This document shows positions 11,358 through 21,500 of a stretch of 64,000 nucleotides of DNA, one piece after another. Positions within the stretch are counted from its first letter, which is position 1, and each line of letters starts with the position of its first letter. The notes beneath the pieces are model-generated. The model searched no databases. It was not told the DNA's origin and saw only the letters and a program-made list of their open reading frames with translations. Origin of the DNA: Rutidosis leptorrhynchoides (Eukaryota; Streptophyta; Magnoliopsida; Asterales; Asteraceae); assembly GCF_046630445.1 (NCBI RefSeq), contig NC_092338.1, forward strand, positions 8,264,501 to 8,328,500, read 5' to 3'. A program made the position numbers and the translations under genes.

Positions 11358-13328
11358 ATGTGTATGGAGGCTTTTCTTCAAGGTCATGATCTATGGGAAC
11401 TTGTGGCCGGAGGTGATGCCATAATTCCCGTAGAAACTCTAGAGAATGTAGAGTCTCGAAGAAAATGGAAGATACGATGTGGAAAGGCTCTCTTTGCATT
11501 GAGAACTTCAATTAGCAAAGAGTTCATAGAGCACGTTCGTGATATTACTTCTTCAAAAGAAGTATGGGATACTCTTGTGAAACTCTTTTCTAAGAAAAAC
11601 ACCGCAAGGTTACAATTCTTGGAAAACGAGTTAGCAATCTTAAGACAAGAAGGAATGACTATTTTCGAATATTTCTTATGGGTTAAAAATCTCTGTTCTG
11701 AAATATCAGAGATTGATGCCGACGAGAAAATTAGTGAAGCACGTTTACGAAGATATCTAATTCGCGGTTTGAAGAAAGAGTATGTCCCGTTCATAACCTC
11801 TATTCAGGGGTGGGCTACTCAACCTTCGGTTGAAGAATTGGAGAATTTACTCTCTAATCAAGAAGCTTTGGCCAAGCAAATGGCTAAAGGATTTGAAAAT
11901 GATGCGGTATTGTTCTCGAAAGGAAAGAACAAGAAGAAGATTTCATCCAACAAAGACGACAAGGAAGATTCATTCCACAAGAAGAATGAAGAGGAGAAAG
12001 AGTCGTCAAGTGATGATGAAAGTGAATACAAAGGAAGGAAACCTCCAACATGTTACAAATGTGGAAAGGTTGGTCATATTAAGAGATTTTTTCGTTCTAA
12101 AGTAACAAAAGCAAATGTGGCTTGCACAAGCAACGATGATGAAGTGAAATGGGAACAATGTTTTACCATTGACACGGTTAGGAAGACGAATCAATGGGAT
12201 TTAGATTCGGGTAGCTCTCGTTGTATGACCCGTGATGAAACCATCCTTTGTAATAAGGAAGTTGTTAGTAATGTTCTTTTCTCGGAAGAAAAGAAAGGTT
12301 TAAGTGTTGATGAAAGTTGGGAGCATTGTCTTTCTATCGAATTTAATAATTCGGTTGGAACTTCTCATGGTGAAGACTCTACACAAATTTCAGAATCAAG
12401 GAGTTATGATGCTAAAAATGGAGTTGAAAATGAAGAAATAAGTGACAAACCGGAGGAGAAAAAATCAACAAAGGAGGAAAGACAACCCGGGCATCTCAAT
12501 TATGATGAGATGGACATCAACAAGGTATTTACATGTTTTTCTTCATGTGGCATTTCCGAGGAACCGACAAGTTACAAGGATGCCAAAGATTCTCCAGATT
12601 GGAGAATAGCAATGCAAGAAGAGAATGGTACATTGGAGAAGATTGAAACATGGGAGGTTGATAAGAAGCCGGAAGCAAATAATTCGATTACTTGTAAGTG
12701 GGCTAACCTCTTGAAGAAGAACTCATATGGAACCATTAATAGGTTCAAGGCTCGGTTTAGTGATGATCTTTCGGGTCATTGTAAAATGAAGAATCTGGGG
12801 GAGATTGGTTGTTTTCTAGGGGTGGAAACCGGTAAGCTAGAAGATGGATTTTTAATCTCTAACAATGGTTATGCAAGGGGTATCTTGGAGCATTCCAACA
12901 TGGGGGAGTCAAGACACATGATTACTTCAATAGAACCAAACCTCAAGCAAGAGAAAGATTGTGAAAAGGAGCCAAAAGAGTTTACTTGGTTAAAGGGATT
13001 TATTGGTGATATACTTCAACAAGTATATGGTGTTGTCAAATTGAATTGTGACAACAGAAGTGCAATCAAGGTAGCTTCGATGCCTATGTTTTGTTCACGT
13101 GTTAAGCATATAGAAATGCTTTGTTGGTTTATTTGTGAAAAGGTTCGTAGCGGGGATATAAAGCTCAAAAAGGTAAAGACACATGATGTCTTTACTAAAG
13201 CTTTGATGAAGATTAAGTTTCTAGAGTTTCGAGAGGTTGTCAGAATTTTTGATCGGGAGTTTGCACTAAGGGGGAGTGTTAAAATATTGCACAACTCAAA
13301 CTCAAGTGGCTCAACTTGCTCAACTTGA
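11358..13328 (+). CDS. Shortened copia Gag-Pol frame (656 residues)
   Basis: A long frame within the copia-type element. In family order it has a Gag (UBN2-type) region at about residues 1-170, a lysine/glutamate-rich linker, a CCHC knuckle CYKCGKVGHIKRFF at about residue 231, and the start of the protease (WDLDSGSSRCMT at about 280). It then has pieces of reverse transcriptase (TCKWANLLKK; MKNLGEIGCFLGVETGKL) and of RNase H (KLNCDNRSAIKVASMP) ending just inside the 3' LTR. No integrase core is recognisable. Gag is the best preserved part, and the Pol parts are too incomplete to be enzymes. That is the usual state of an element mobilised in trans by a full copy. This is a fossil; function is not claimed. 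Confidence 0.75.
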   Translation: MCMEAFLQGHDLWELVAGGDAIIPVETLENVESRRKWKIRCGKALFALRTSISKEFIEHVRDITSSKEVWDTLVKLFSKKNTARLQFLENELAILRQEGMTIFEYFLWVKNLCSEISEIDADEKISEARLRRYLIRGLKKEYVPFITSIQGWATQPSVEELENLLSNQEALAKQMAKGFENDAVLFSKGKNKKKISSNKDDKEDSFHKKNEEEKESSSDDESEYKGRKPPTCYKCGKVGHIKRFFRSKVTKANVACTSNDDEVKWEQCFTIDTVRKTNQWDLDSGSSRCMTRDETILCNKEVVSNVLFSEEKKGLSVDESWEHCLSIEFNNSVGTSHGEDSTQISESRSYDAKNGVENEEISDKPEEKKSTKEERQPGHLNYDEMDINKVFTCFSSCGISEEPTSYKDAKDSPDWRIAMQEENGTLEKIETWEVDKKPEANNSITCKWANLLKKNSYGTINRFKARFSDDLSGHCKMKNLGEIGCFLGVETGKLEDGFLISNNGYARGILEHSNMGESRHMITSIEPNLKQEKDCEKEPKEFTWLKGFIGDILQQVYGVVKLNCDNRSAIKVASMPMFCSRVKHIEMLCWFICEKVRSGDIKLKKVKTHDVFTKALMKIKFLEFREVVRIFDREFALRGSVKILHNSNSSGSTCST

Positions 13329-13736
13329 TTTTGGAATTTATTGATCACGTTGCTCAACTTGTCCAAATGGGTTTAGGGCATTATTGACCAAATTAATGGT
13401 TAAGGTGTTTAGTGGACAACTTGACATTATCTTTTATGGCATACTTGCATAATCAAGTTGTCTTTTATCTTGTTTTATTAGGTCTAGTTGTTAGTGTGTT
13501 CACATGTATGCTAGTTGTCACATTGGTGTGTTCACATGTATGCTAGTTGTCAATTTATCTTCTAGTTTTACTAGTGGGTCTAGTTGTTGGTATGTTATGA
13601 TTATGTTTTGCTTTAATCCTCTATATAAGGATTTGATTGTAATCATTTGAAATTAATTCAACACATCTAGTTTTTCATATTCTTTTTTATATTATTTTCT
13701 TAACCTTTTATTCATAGCAAATAACTTGTTGTTTTA
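13277..13736 (+). repeat. 3' LTR of the copia-type element
   Basis: Begins TGTTAAAATATTG directly after the polypurine tract and ends TTGTTTTA before the target duplication CTTTT. Confidence 0.9.
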
Positions 13737-13741
13737 CTTTT

Positions 13742-14170
13742 GCCTCAATTATTTAACTCTTCTTTATTTACATTTTTCTTTATTGTCAAACAAACATATG
13801 AAAAGATTCGATGTCCTATTTTAAGTATATCTACTCAATAAAAGGAATATTTACCGCGAATATACTACTCTATAAATTTTTATGTATTCGAAACAGAAAA
13901 AAAGGTAAGATATATAAAAAAAAAAGTTAGCGAGTTGTCTAACTATATATAGTCTTTAGTAAGTGATGTTTATAAAATTATTGTATACATAGTTGATAGT
14001 ATCTTAGGGTAACGGACATGGCCCGGTCCTGAATATTTTGATGTCCGGTGCAGAACGACCAAATAATGATCCTTAAGTGATCGGCTCTTAGGAGTCAACA
14101 GCAAACGTAGATTTACTGGCGTCTTGACTGCCGTTTAGAGTTTAAATTGAATTCCAGGCAGGATTTAAAA
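13742..14170. other. No gene recognised
   Basis: Spacer between the copia-type element and the solo LTR. It continues past the solo LTR at 15681. No convincing feature. Confidence 0.55.
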
Positions 14171-14300
14171 CCCCATGTGATGAACCGAAAAATTTCGACT
14201 AATTTAAACCAATTCTCTTTATGATTTAATATTATGTAAATATACATATATGTATGTATATATATATATATATATTATAAGATGTACAAGTAAAAACGAC

Positions 14301-14480
14301 TTTCCTACAGTAAAACATTAATTGCTACAGTAAAAATGACTTTGCTACAGTAAAACACTATTTGCTACAGTGAAACCGTATTTTGCTACAGTGCTACAGT
14401 GAAAACGACTTTGCTACAGTGATTTGCTACAGTAAAATACTATTTGCTACAGTAAACACTATTTGTTACAGTAAAATACT
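14301..14480 (+). repeat. CTACAGT-type tandem array within the solo LTR
   Basis: About ten degenerate copies of TTTGCTACAGTAAAA separated by ACTA/CGAC variants. It is a minisatellite inside the LTR, near the start of U3 on the sense strand. Confidence 0.85.
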
Positions 14481-14523
14481 ATTTGATGTCGACGACTAGC
14501 AAACAAAAACAGAAAAGGCGGCC

Positions 14524-14567
14524 ATGCGATCGCATGGCAAAAACACTGAAAACTCATGCGATCGCAT
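14524..14567. promoter_or_regulatory. Pair of ATGCGATCGCAT palindromes, 32 bp apart
   Basis: Two perfect copies of the 12-bp palindrome ATGCGATCGCAT at 14524-14535 and 14556-14567. The same arrangement with identical 32-bp spacing occurs in the older solo LTR at 42283-42326. A regulatory role is inferred from this conservation only. Confidence 0.5.
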
Positions 14568-15795
14568 GAGCTACAGTAAATCGAAAAGTAATATAAATAT
14601 GCCAGTTTTGCTCGACGAATTCCTTACAATTTAGTTTCTTCTGTACTTTAAATTTAAATTTAAATTTATAATTATAATTATAATTTAAGTTTAATAATAA
14701 TAAGGTATATTCGAGGGTGTTTTAATTCGGGTTTCAAACCGCTTTAAGCTAAGGAAATATTGGGTATTATTCGGGGTATTGTTCTTGAATCCAAGGCCAA
14801 CCATACAGTCGTCTACCATCATTACGTCTACGCAATTTGCCTACAATATTGAATCGCAATATTGAACTGTGAGTTTATAGTCTCCCTTTTTAAATACTTT
14901 AAATATTTTTGGGCTGAGAATATATGCAATTTATTTTAAACGCTATAAGACACAAGTACATACTAAATTCTACACTGAGTTAAACCGAAAATCCCTTAGC
15001 TTTGGTAACTAGTAGCTGCCAGTACATAGGATATGGACTGGTGGGCGCGAATAATTGTATATGGATCCATAGGGCTTGACATCCCCGTCCGAGCTAGAGC
15101 GCTAGCCTTTTAACGGACGTATGTTATTTGAGTTTAAGACACGTTGGTTTGCGCGTATTAAAACGAATGGGGTAATTATCACTATAGCGTTAAGTTTAGT
15201 TACCAGGGTGCTCTGTTACGTAGAATCTATTGATAAACTTTTGATGAAATCTTGTGGTCTATCTTTATATATGTTTATGACTCGAGCAATTAAACCTATA
15301 ACTCACCAACATTCGTGTTGACTTTTTTAGCATGTTTTATTCTCAGGTCCTTAGAATGCTTCCGCTGTGATGTGCTTGTTGCCTGCATGGAGTCTCTCAT
15401 GCTTTGTACAAAGTTTATTGCATTCAAAATAAAACTGCGTTGTGTAATAAATAACTGGACTGTGATGTCAACCTGTAAATTAAAGACTTATGTATTTCGG
15501 GGTTTTGCTTATACCTAAGCACTCGCCCACATGTTTATAACTTTCTGTGTTTAGAAAGTCACTTATTTTAATGAATGCAATATTTTATCAAAACGTATCA
15601 TATAGAGGTCAAAACCTCACTGTGGAATCAATGATTAACGTGCCGCGTCAATAGCGATTTTGACGGGTCGTTACACCCCATGGAAATTTGATTCTACCAT
15701 TTTCATGGCGTCTCAATTTTAATTTTAATTTTATTTTTATTATACTTTTTTTATTATTATTTTTTTATTTTTTTTAAAGAAATTTCCTACTTATT

Positions 15796-15991
15796 GGCCG
15801 GAGGTCCATTCGAAAGCAATCTCTTTATCCGTCGAATAGAGATAGGTATGATTTTCTCTACTTTTGAGAGTATTTCACCCTGTGTGGAGAAATGACTTGT
15901 CTTTATTCTCGGGTAGGGGAAGGATTGTCTACATCTCACCTTCCCCATACACCACTCATGTGATATTGGTTGTTGTTGTTGTTGTTGTTGT
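15796..15991 (+). mobile_element. SINE-like repeat with (TTG)n tail
   Basis: Runs from GGCCGGAGGTCC through CTCTTTATCC, GGGAAGGATTGTCTACATC and CCATACACCACTC to a (TTG)n tail. A second copy of the same family lies reversed at 50480-50670 with the same tail, which shows a dispersed short retroposon. No clear A or B box was seen, so the head may be missing or the family may not be tRNA-derived. Confidence 0.6.
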
Positions 15992-16984
15992 TTATCTTAT
16001 AAAGGTGTTTCGAACCTAAAATAACTACCATAATTTTTTACTCCTATAATGTAAAAATTTGCTAAATTAATACTCCGTAGTATATAGTAGTACTTCCTTC
16101 ATCCATCTGCAAATACATGTGTATTTCTAATTTTGTTTTCTCCAAAATAGACAATCAATTTTACTTTTTTACTTATATATATATATATATACTTTTATTT
16201 ACAAGTTTATAATACTAGAATTGACATTAACTCTTGTTCTCTCAGAAGAGAAATTTTTATACTTACTTAAAGTTACACCAATAGAACATATGTTTTTAGA
16301 CGAAGTAAATACATAGTTATTTACTTGAGATGATATATAAAGAGTAACACCATGCAGTATAAAACATTTAGTGAAGTTTATAAAAATAATACTAACTGAA
16401 TATATAAAATAAAATTAATCATTGTATCGTAAATGAAGTATGAAGTAAATAGAATATGACTTTTTTCTTTGAAGAAATAACTTAAGTCAAGAAAACTTTT
16501 AAAACCAAGTTCAATACTCTATTATTAAAATCAGACATTTCTCATTCTGCCGCCTACATTTTTAATCAAAAGTTTAAATTTTACACGAATTATAAGTGAA
16601 TGGTTTGTACAATACGTTGTAAAAAATGTACCATATTTTGAAGCTAAAACTAAATATTTGGAAAAAGGAACAAAAGCTTACAATAATGAACCTGACGCGT
16701 ATAAAACTAACAAAGGTTAACTAAATATCTATAAAATTATTTTTCTCTCACTCAAACTTTTTACCTACCTCTTTTTTTTTTCCCATTTCCTTCTCCTCAT
16801 GCATCTTTCTGCAACTTTAAAAAAAAAAAAAAAACCTCCATTTGATGCTCCTTAAATCTTGAAGCCCGGTGCGGTCGCACTTATGGCCCACCCCCAGGTC
16901 TGGCCATGACTAACGGATGATGTTGTTATCAAAAGTTACTAGGTAATTATTACAAGAGTAAAACAAAAAATGTATATGTGAAAA
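15992..16984. other. No gene recognised
   Basis: AT-rich intergenic DNA. A phrase near 16088 (tacttccttcatcc) weakly recalls a Stowaway-type end, but I found no matching partner end. Confidence 0.5.
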
Positions 16985-17141
16985 GGGAGTGTGACTAGAA
17001 GATGCGCATAATGCGCAATTCATCTGGAATAAGGTCTTGTGCTCGGGGGGCCTTGATTACCCGAGATTTTACCTTTTGTGGGGAGCCAATGTGCTCGTCC
17101 ATAGGATGATATTCCTCGTTTACCAAAAAAAAAAAAAAATC
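16985..17141 (+). mobile_element. Possible A-tailed SINE-like retroposon
   Basis: A block of higher GC than its surroundings (about 17030-17125, including CTCGGGGGGCCTTG and GTGGGGAGCCAATGTGC) ends in an A-run at about 17127-17140. The A-tail and size suggest a short retroposon. I found no target duplication or promoter boxes. Confidence 0.35.
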
Positions 17142-17182
17142 TAAAGATAATAACCCTTAGAAAAAAAAATTCCTGAAGTTAA

Positions 17183-17339
17183 CTTTTTTTTTTTTTTTTT
17201 TGAAAGACAAACTCACCCACTCGCCTAATACTAACACAAATATATACACCACGAATTGTCCTAAGCAGGACTCGAACCTTCACCCTCAAGATTGTAAGGG
17301 TGACCTCAATACCGGAAAGTCATTGACTATTTGGTGCTA
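17183..17339 (-). mobile_element. tRNA-derived SINE
   Basis: On the minus strand this has a Pol III B box GGTTCGAGTCC (about 17268-17278) and a poly(A) tail, seen here as a T-run at 17184-17201. Flanking 7-bp direct repeats AAGTTAA lie at 17176-17182 and 17340-17346. Size, tail and duplication fit a SINE insertion. Confidence 0.75.
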
Positions 17340-17399
17340 AAGTTAAATTTAGTTTATTTCACGAGAAGTTTAAGTTTAACCACTAATATCAAGGTCACA

Positions 17400-18101
17400 A
17401 TTTATACAAACAATTTGGGAAAGGATCCGCAAATGGTGGAAACTTGACCAAATCAACTTAAACAACATCTCTGAAATTGCAAAAGCACACAACCCTTCCC
17501 TTACTACCCATATCGGTTCACGGATTTGGCAAGCAATCGTTTGGATCTCTTGCTATTTTATTTGAAAAAACATGAATGGCCTCACTTTCGGTAAACAAAC
17601 GCGAGTTGCCCAAAAATTATCTCCGACATACAAGAACGAAGGTTTGTATGGCTAAATAGTCGAGCAAAGAAACTAAATCTCGAGTGGCTAACGTGGATGA
17701 ACAACTCATTGATCTTCGATGTAAACCCTTCTGATAGAGATGGAATCGGTTGATCTCAGGTTTTTTACCCGATCCCTTGATCTTGCGCCTAGTGGGAGAT
17801 AAAATGGGTTGTCCCGGGGTACTTTGTCGCTGTTTTATCAGCACTGTATCCAGTTGTCATCCCAGCTTGTCTTTCAAGTCACGTCTCCTTCTTGTTAAAA
17901 GTGATTGGGTTAGGGTGTTTTCCTGCTACCGAGTCCCTTATACTTGTCACCTTAATTTATCGAGTCTATGTCTTGTTACTAGTTTACTTGTATAGAGTTC
18001 AATATATAGTGGCATAATCCTCCAGTATGTACAAGGCTTTAAGCCTAAACATTTGTAATTATGTTTGTTTAATAAAGTTGATCTTTTAAAAAAAAAAAAA
18101 C
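17400..18101 (+). mobile_element. 5'-truncated LINE (L1-type) 3' end
   Basis: Translation from about 17409 reads IWERIRKWWKLDQINL and later IGSRIWQAIVWISCYFI. Another frame gives WLNSRAKKLNLEWLTWMN. These are typical of the extreme C-terminus of plant L1-type ORF2, after the RT zinc-binding region. A 3' untranslated part follows, ending in AATAAAG and an A-run at about 18090-18101. The frame is interrupted, so it is a dead fragment. It ends about 420 bp upstream of the CslB/H start codon. Confidence 0.7.
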
Positions 18102-18521
18102 CTTCAAATGCCAATTATAATTTTGCCTATTGATTCTATCACTACCTGAAAAAGCCGTATACATACAAATTTATAGCTAACAAACATATATACGTAATTG
18201 CAATATATATTAAATAAATTAAATTAAATGTATATAGTACACAAAAAGGCAATATCAACGTCTTTATCCATATTGTTTTATTTTACCACTACTTATAAAA
18301 CTATCGCTATTGAAAAATAACGTAACAATTACAATTTCCAGAACCTTTGGGTACGTTTTGCAAAATACTAGTAGAATTTATCGTGTATATTTTGGTCACA
18401 TATAGATACTTTATTGGATTCTTAAACAATCCTCTATATATAAGTAAACTCATTTCAACATTCTTTGACATACATTTAAAGCACACACACACATATATAT
18501 AGTTTTAGAATTTTGTGCATC

Positions 18522-21500
18522 ATGTCTTCAAACAATGAAGACTACTCAAGTTATCTCCCTTTACAAGAAAAATTAGTCCATAAAAATACGGCATCCCGAG
18601 CCGTAGAGCTCGTGATTCTTTCTCTTCTTGTTTCTGTCCTTGTTTATCGTATCGTTTGTTTCAAAGACCAAGACCATTACCTTCCTTGGGTTGTCGCGTT
18701 TTTGTGTGAGTCGTGGTTCACTTTTAACTGGATTCTTTGTATGTGTCTCAAATGGAATCAATGCAGCACCAAAACTTACCCGGAACGACTCTTGCAGAGG
18801 TAACTTATATTTTTATTATTGATTTAGCACATTTTATATGTCAGTAAATGTCATTTTTTTTATTATAATATATACGGAGTTACATTTTTTTTAGTGTCCT
18901 TAGATGTTATCACCTATGTACTAAAGATTAGTAAACATACAGGGTAAATGAGACTGAGTTTCCAGCAGTCGATATCTTTGTGACAACGGCAGACCCCATA
19001 CTTGAACCGGCTATTATAACAATGAACACGGTATTATCGTTATTAGCAGTGGATTATCCAGCTAACAAGTTAGCTCTTTATTTGTCTGATGATGGCTGCT
19101 CTCCAATTACATTTTATTCACTTGTTGAAACGACAAAATTTGCAAAACTTTGGGTCCCATTTTGCAAAAAGTTTAATGTTCAAGTTAGAGCTCCATTTCG
19201 ATACTTCACTCCTAACTCCACACCTTTAGAAGATGATTCATTGGAGTTTCAACAAGAATGGAAAAAGATGAAGGTACACTCAAAATATTTTTAAACGTCA
19301 TATTGTAGTTCTAGAAAACATTCACTGCATCAAATTATTTTCACACTTTAACTATTTTATCAAAGAAATATACTTCACACTTACAATTTTATCAAAAAAA
19401 ATTAACATTTAATAGCGTGGATATAAGGTTAATCAAGTTTAAAGTGTAAGTAAATTTGTGCCACTCATTTCTTCACACAAAGGAGTGTGACTAATTTAAC
19501 TTAACATTTTTAAGTGTGATAAGTTTAAATAAATTTGAACTTTTTTTTTCTTACAATTTTATATAAGAAAGTAGGGTAATATTGTACAGTTAACAATATT
19601 TGTTATGGAGTATTAATTTAATCAAATTCATAACTGAGAAATTGAACTAAAATTCACACTTTTAAATAGTGTGGGAAAAAGTATGTGAGCAAATTAAAAA
19701 TTGTTGTAGCGACTCTTGTTTTTTATTTTCCTTTTCTTTTTCTTGGAAGATTTTAATGTAAAACTTAAAATTGATTTTTGAAATGTGAATTAGTGATGAT
19801 AATATAAGTTACGTCCCAATGTGATATAAGTACATGTGTGGATTAGGTTTCATTTTGGTGCCGAAATTTGTTACGTCAAAGAAGATTTGGAGACGAGATA
19901 CAAATTCTGACGTGTTATTATTATTATTAATTTTGTATGATTACAGAAGGAATATGGGGATCTTTACAAAAAGATTGAGGTTGCAAGTCGTCAGCCATTC
20001 GAATGTGATCCTAATTCGGAATTTGCTGTTTTTTCTGATGTGAAACGTTCAGACCATCCATCTATCATCAAGGTTAGTTGAATCACACACGCACATCCGT
20101 TTTCAAATTATTTCAACTTTTATTGTCGTCCAAACATTTTAATGACATGCGCGCCTAAATGAGATATATACTTCTATATCACCATCATTATTCGGTGGTT
20201 CCAAAATTTTGATTTTGGATCCATTTGTATGTGTCTGTGTCAAGATAAGAACTTGATGAATATGACAAAATAAACCCTTATTTTTATTTTATTTTTTGTT
20301 TCTATATATTTCAAAATTCAATTGACAAAACTAATGGTGGTATTTTGAACAACTTCTCTCCATTTATCATAAAAATATCAAAATTAATGTATTTCTTGAT
20401 CATATATTAGGATAAAAACACAGAATTACATTTTGCGGGCTTGTTATTGTACATTTTAACAAACTAGCCCTCAAGAAAAATAAAAAATAAACAATATCAG
20501 AGTAGTAAGAAATAAACAATAGTTAGACTTTAAGATAACAGTACAGATTTGTACTAAGCGTAGTGTAAAAGGCGATCCTTTTAATGAGTAATGACAAATC
20601 AAAAACAAATTAGTGTCTAAAAATCACCTTTGATATTTTTGTTGTAGGTTATATCAGAGAACAAAGAAGGTACTCCAAGTGATATACCGCATGTAATATA
20701 TATCTCAAGACAAAAGAGTCCCAAACATCATCATCATTACAAAGCTGGAGCTATGAATGTTCTGGTTAGTTGAATTTATCTCCGTTTATTTGAACATCTA
20801 GAAAAGTTAACGAACTTTGCTCTGATTCATGTTTAGTTAATACAGAATTTTACCGGATCGTTATAAGTTATAACCAGCTCGTACTACCTTTCATAATATA
20901 TTACGACATTTATTTGTCATTTTCTATCAAAAGTTTGATACTTTTTGAATGGGTGAGAAAAAATGATTACCAAAAAATAAGTCACTATCAAGGATAGCTT
21001 GACTTCATAATTAATTTTAATTGTATTAATTTATCATTATCAACATATATGAAAAGAATCTTTAAATTACCAATATCTTTTTATTTTTGCGTAAGTTTAA
21101 TAGTTATGTTCTTTTTAGACAATGGGGGATCATGGGACATATAAAAAACATTGTATTTTTAGACCAATAACCCTTTTGGTTATCATTTTGTTAAATTTAT
21201 GTTACATATAGTAGAGTAAAATAGAAGTAGTATTAACATTGTTTAATATATGATGAACAGTGTAGAGTCTCAGGGCTAATGACAAATGCACCTCTGATGA
21301 TGAATGTAGACTGTGATATGTATGTCAACAATCCACAAGTTTTTCTTCATGCAATGTGTATGGTGTTCGGTTTCGAAAATGAAAAAGATTGTGCTTTTAT
21401 CCAGTTTCCTCAAGCTTTTTATGATGCTTTGAAGGATGACCCTTTTGGAAATCAACTTGCTGATATATATGTGAGTATATTTTTTACTGTAATAATCTTA

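Larger units (their letters stand above)
7392..13736 (+). mobile_element. Copia-type LTR retrotransposon with a shortened coding region
   Basis: A complete LTR element on the plus strand. The target duplication CTTTT lies at 7387-7391 and 13737-13741. The LTRs are about 460 bp (7392-7799 plus 11131-11185, and 13277-13736) and run TG...TA. The primer site TGGTATCTAGAGC starts at 11186 and a polypurine tract AAGGGGGAG lies at 13268-13276. The internal region is only about 2.1 kb, much shorter than the roughly 4 kb of an autonomous copia, so this is a non-autonomous derivative. By eye the LTRs differ at about 22 of 445 aligned sites (about 5%), or roughly 2 million years at 1.3e-8 per site per year. 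A CACTA transposon later split its 5' LTR. Confidence 0.9.
14176..15675 (+). mobile_element. Solo LTR, Tekay-like, 1500 bp
   Basis: Bounded by TG...CA (TGTGATGAACCG to GGGTCGTTACA) and flanked by the perfect 5-bp target duplication CCCCA (14171-14175 and 15676-15680). There is no internal region, so it is a solo LTR left by LTR-LTR recombination. The terminal sequence and the core at about 15297-15372 (reverse of the GTTGGTGAG...CCTGAGAAT...GCGGAAG block) tie it to the other Tekay-like LTRs here, in the opposite orientation. It carries a CTACAGTAAAA repeat array and a pair of ATGCGATCGCAT palindromes. Confidence 0.88.

Noticed and set aside
14301-14480. CRISPR-like array
   Set aside because: The units are adjacent and degenerate, without unique spacers, and lie within a plant LTR.
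15960-15991. (TTG)n as a stand-alone microsatellite
   Set aside because: The reversed copy at 50480 has the same body and tail, so it is the 3' tail of a dispersed SINE-like repeat.
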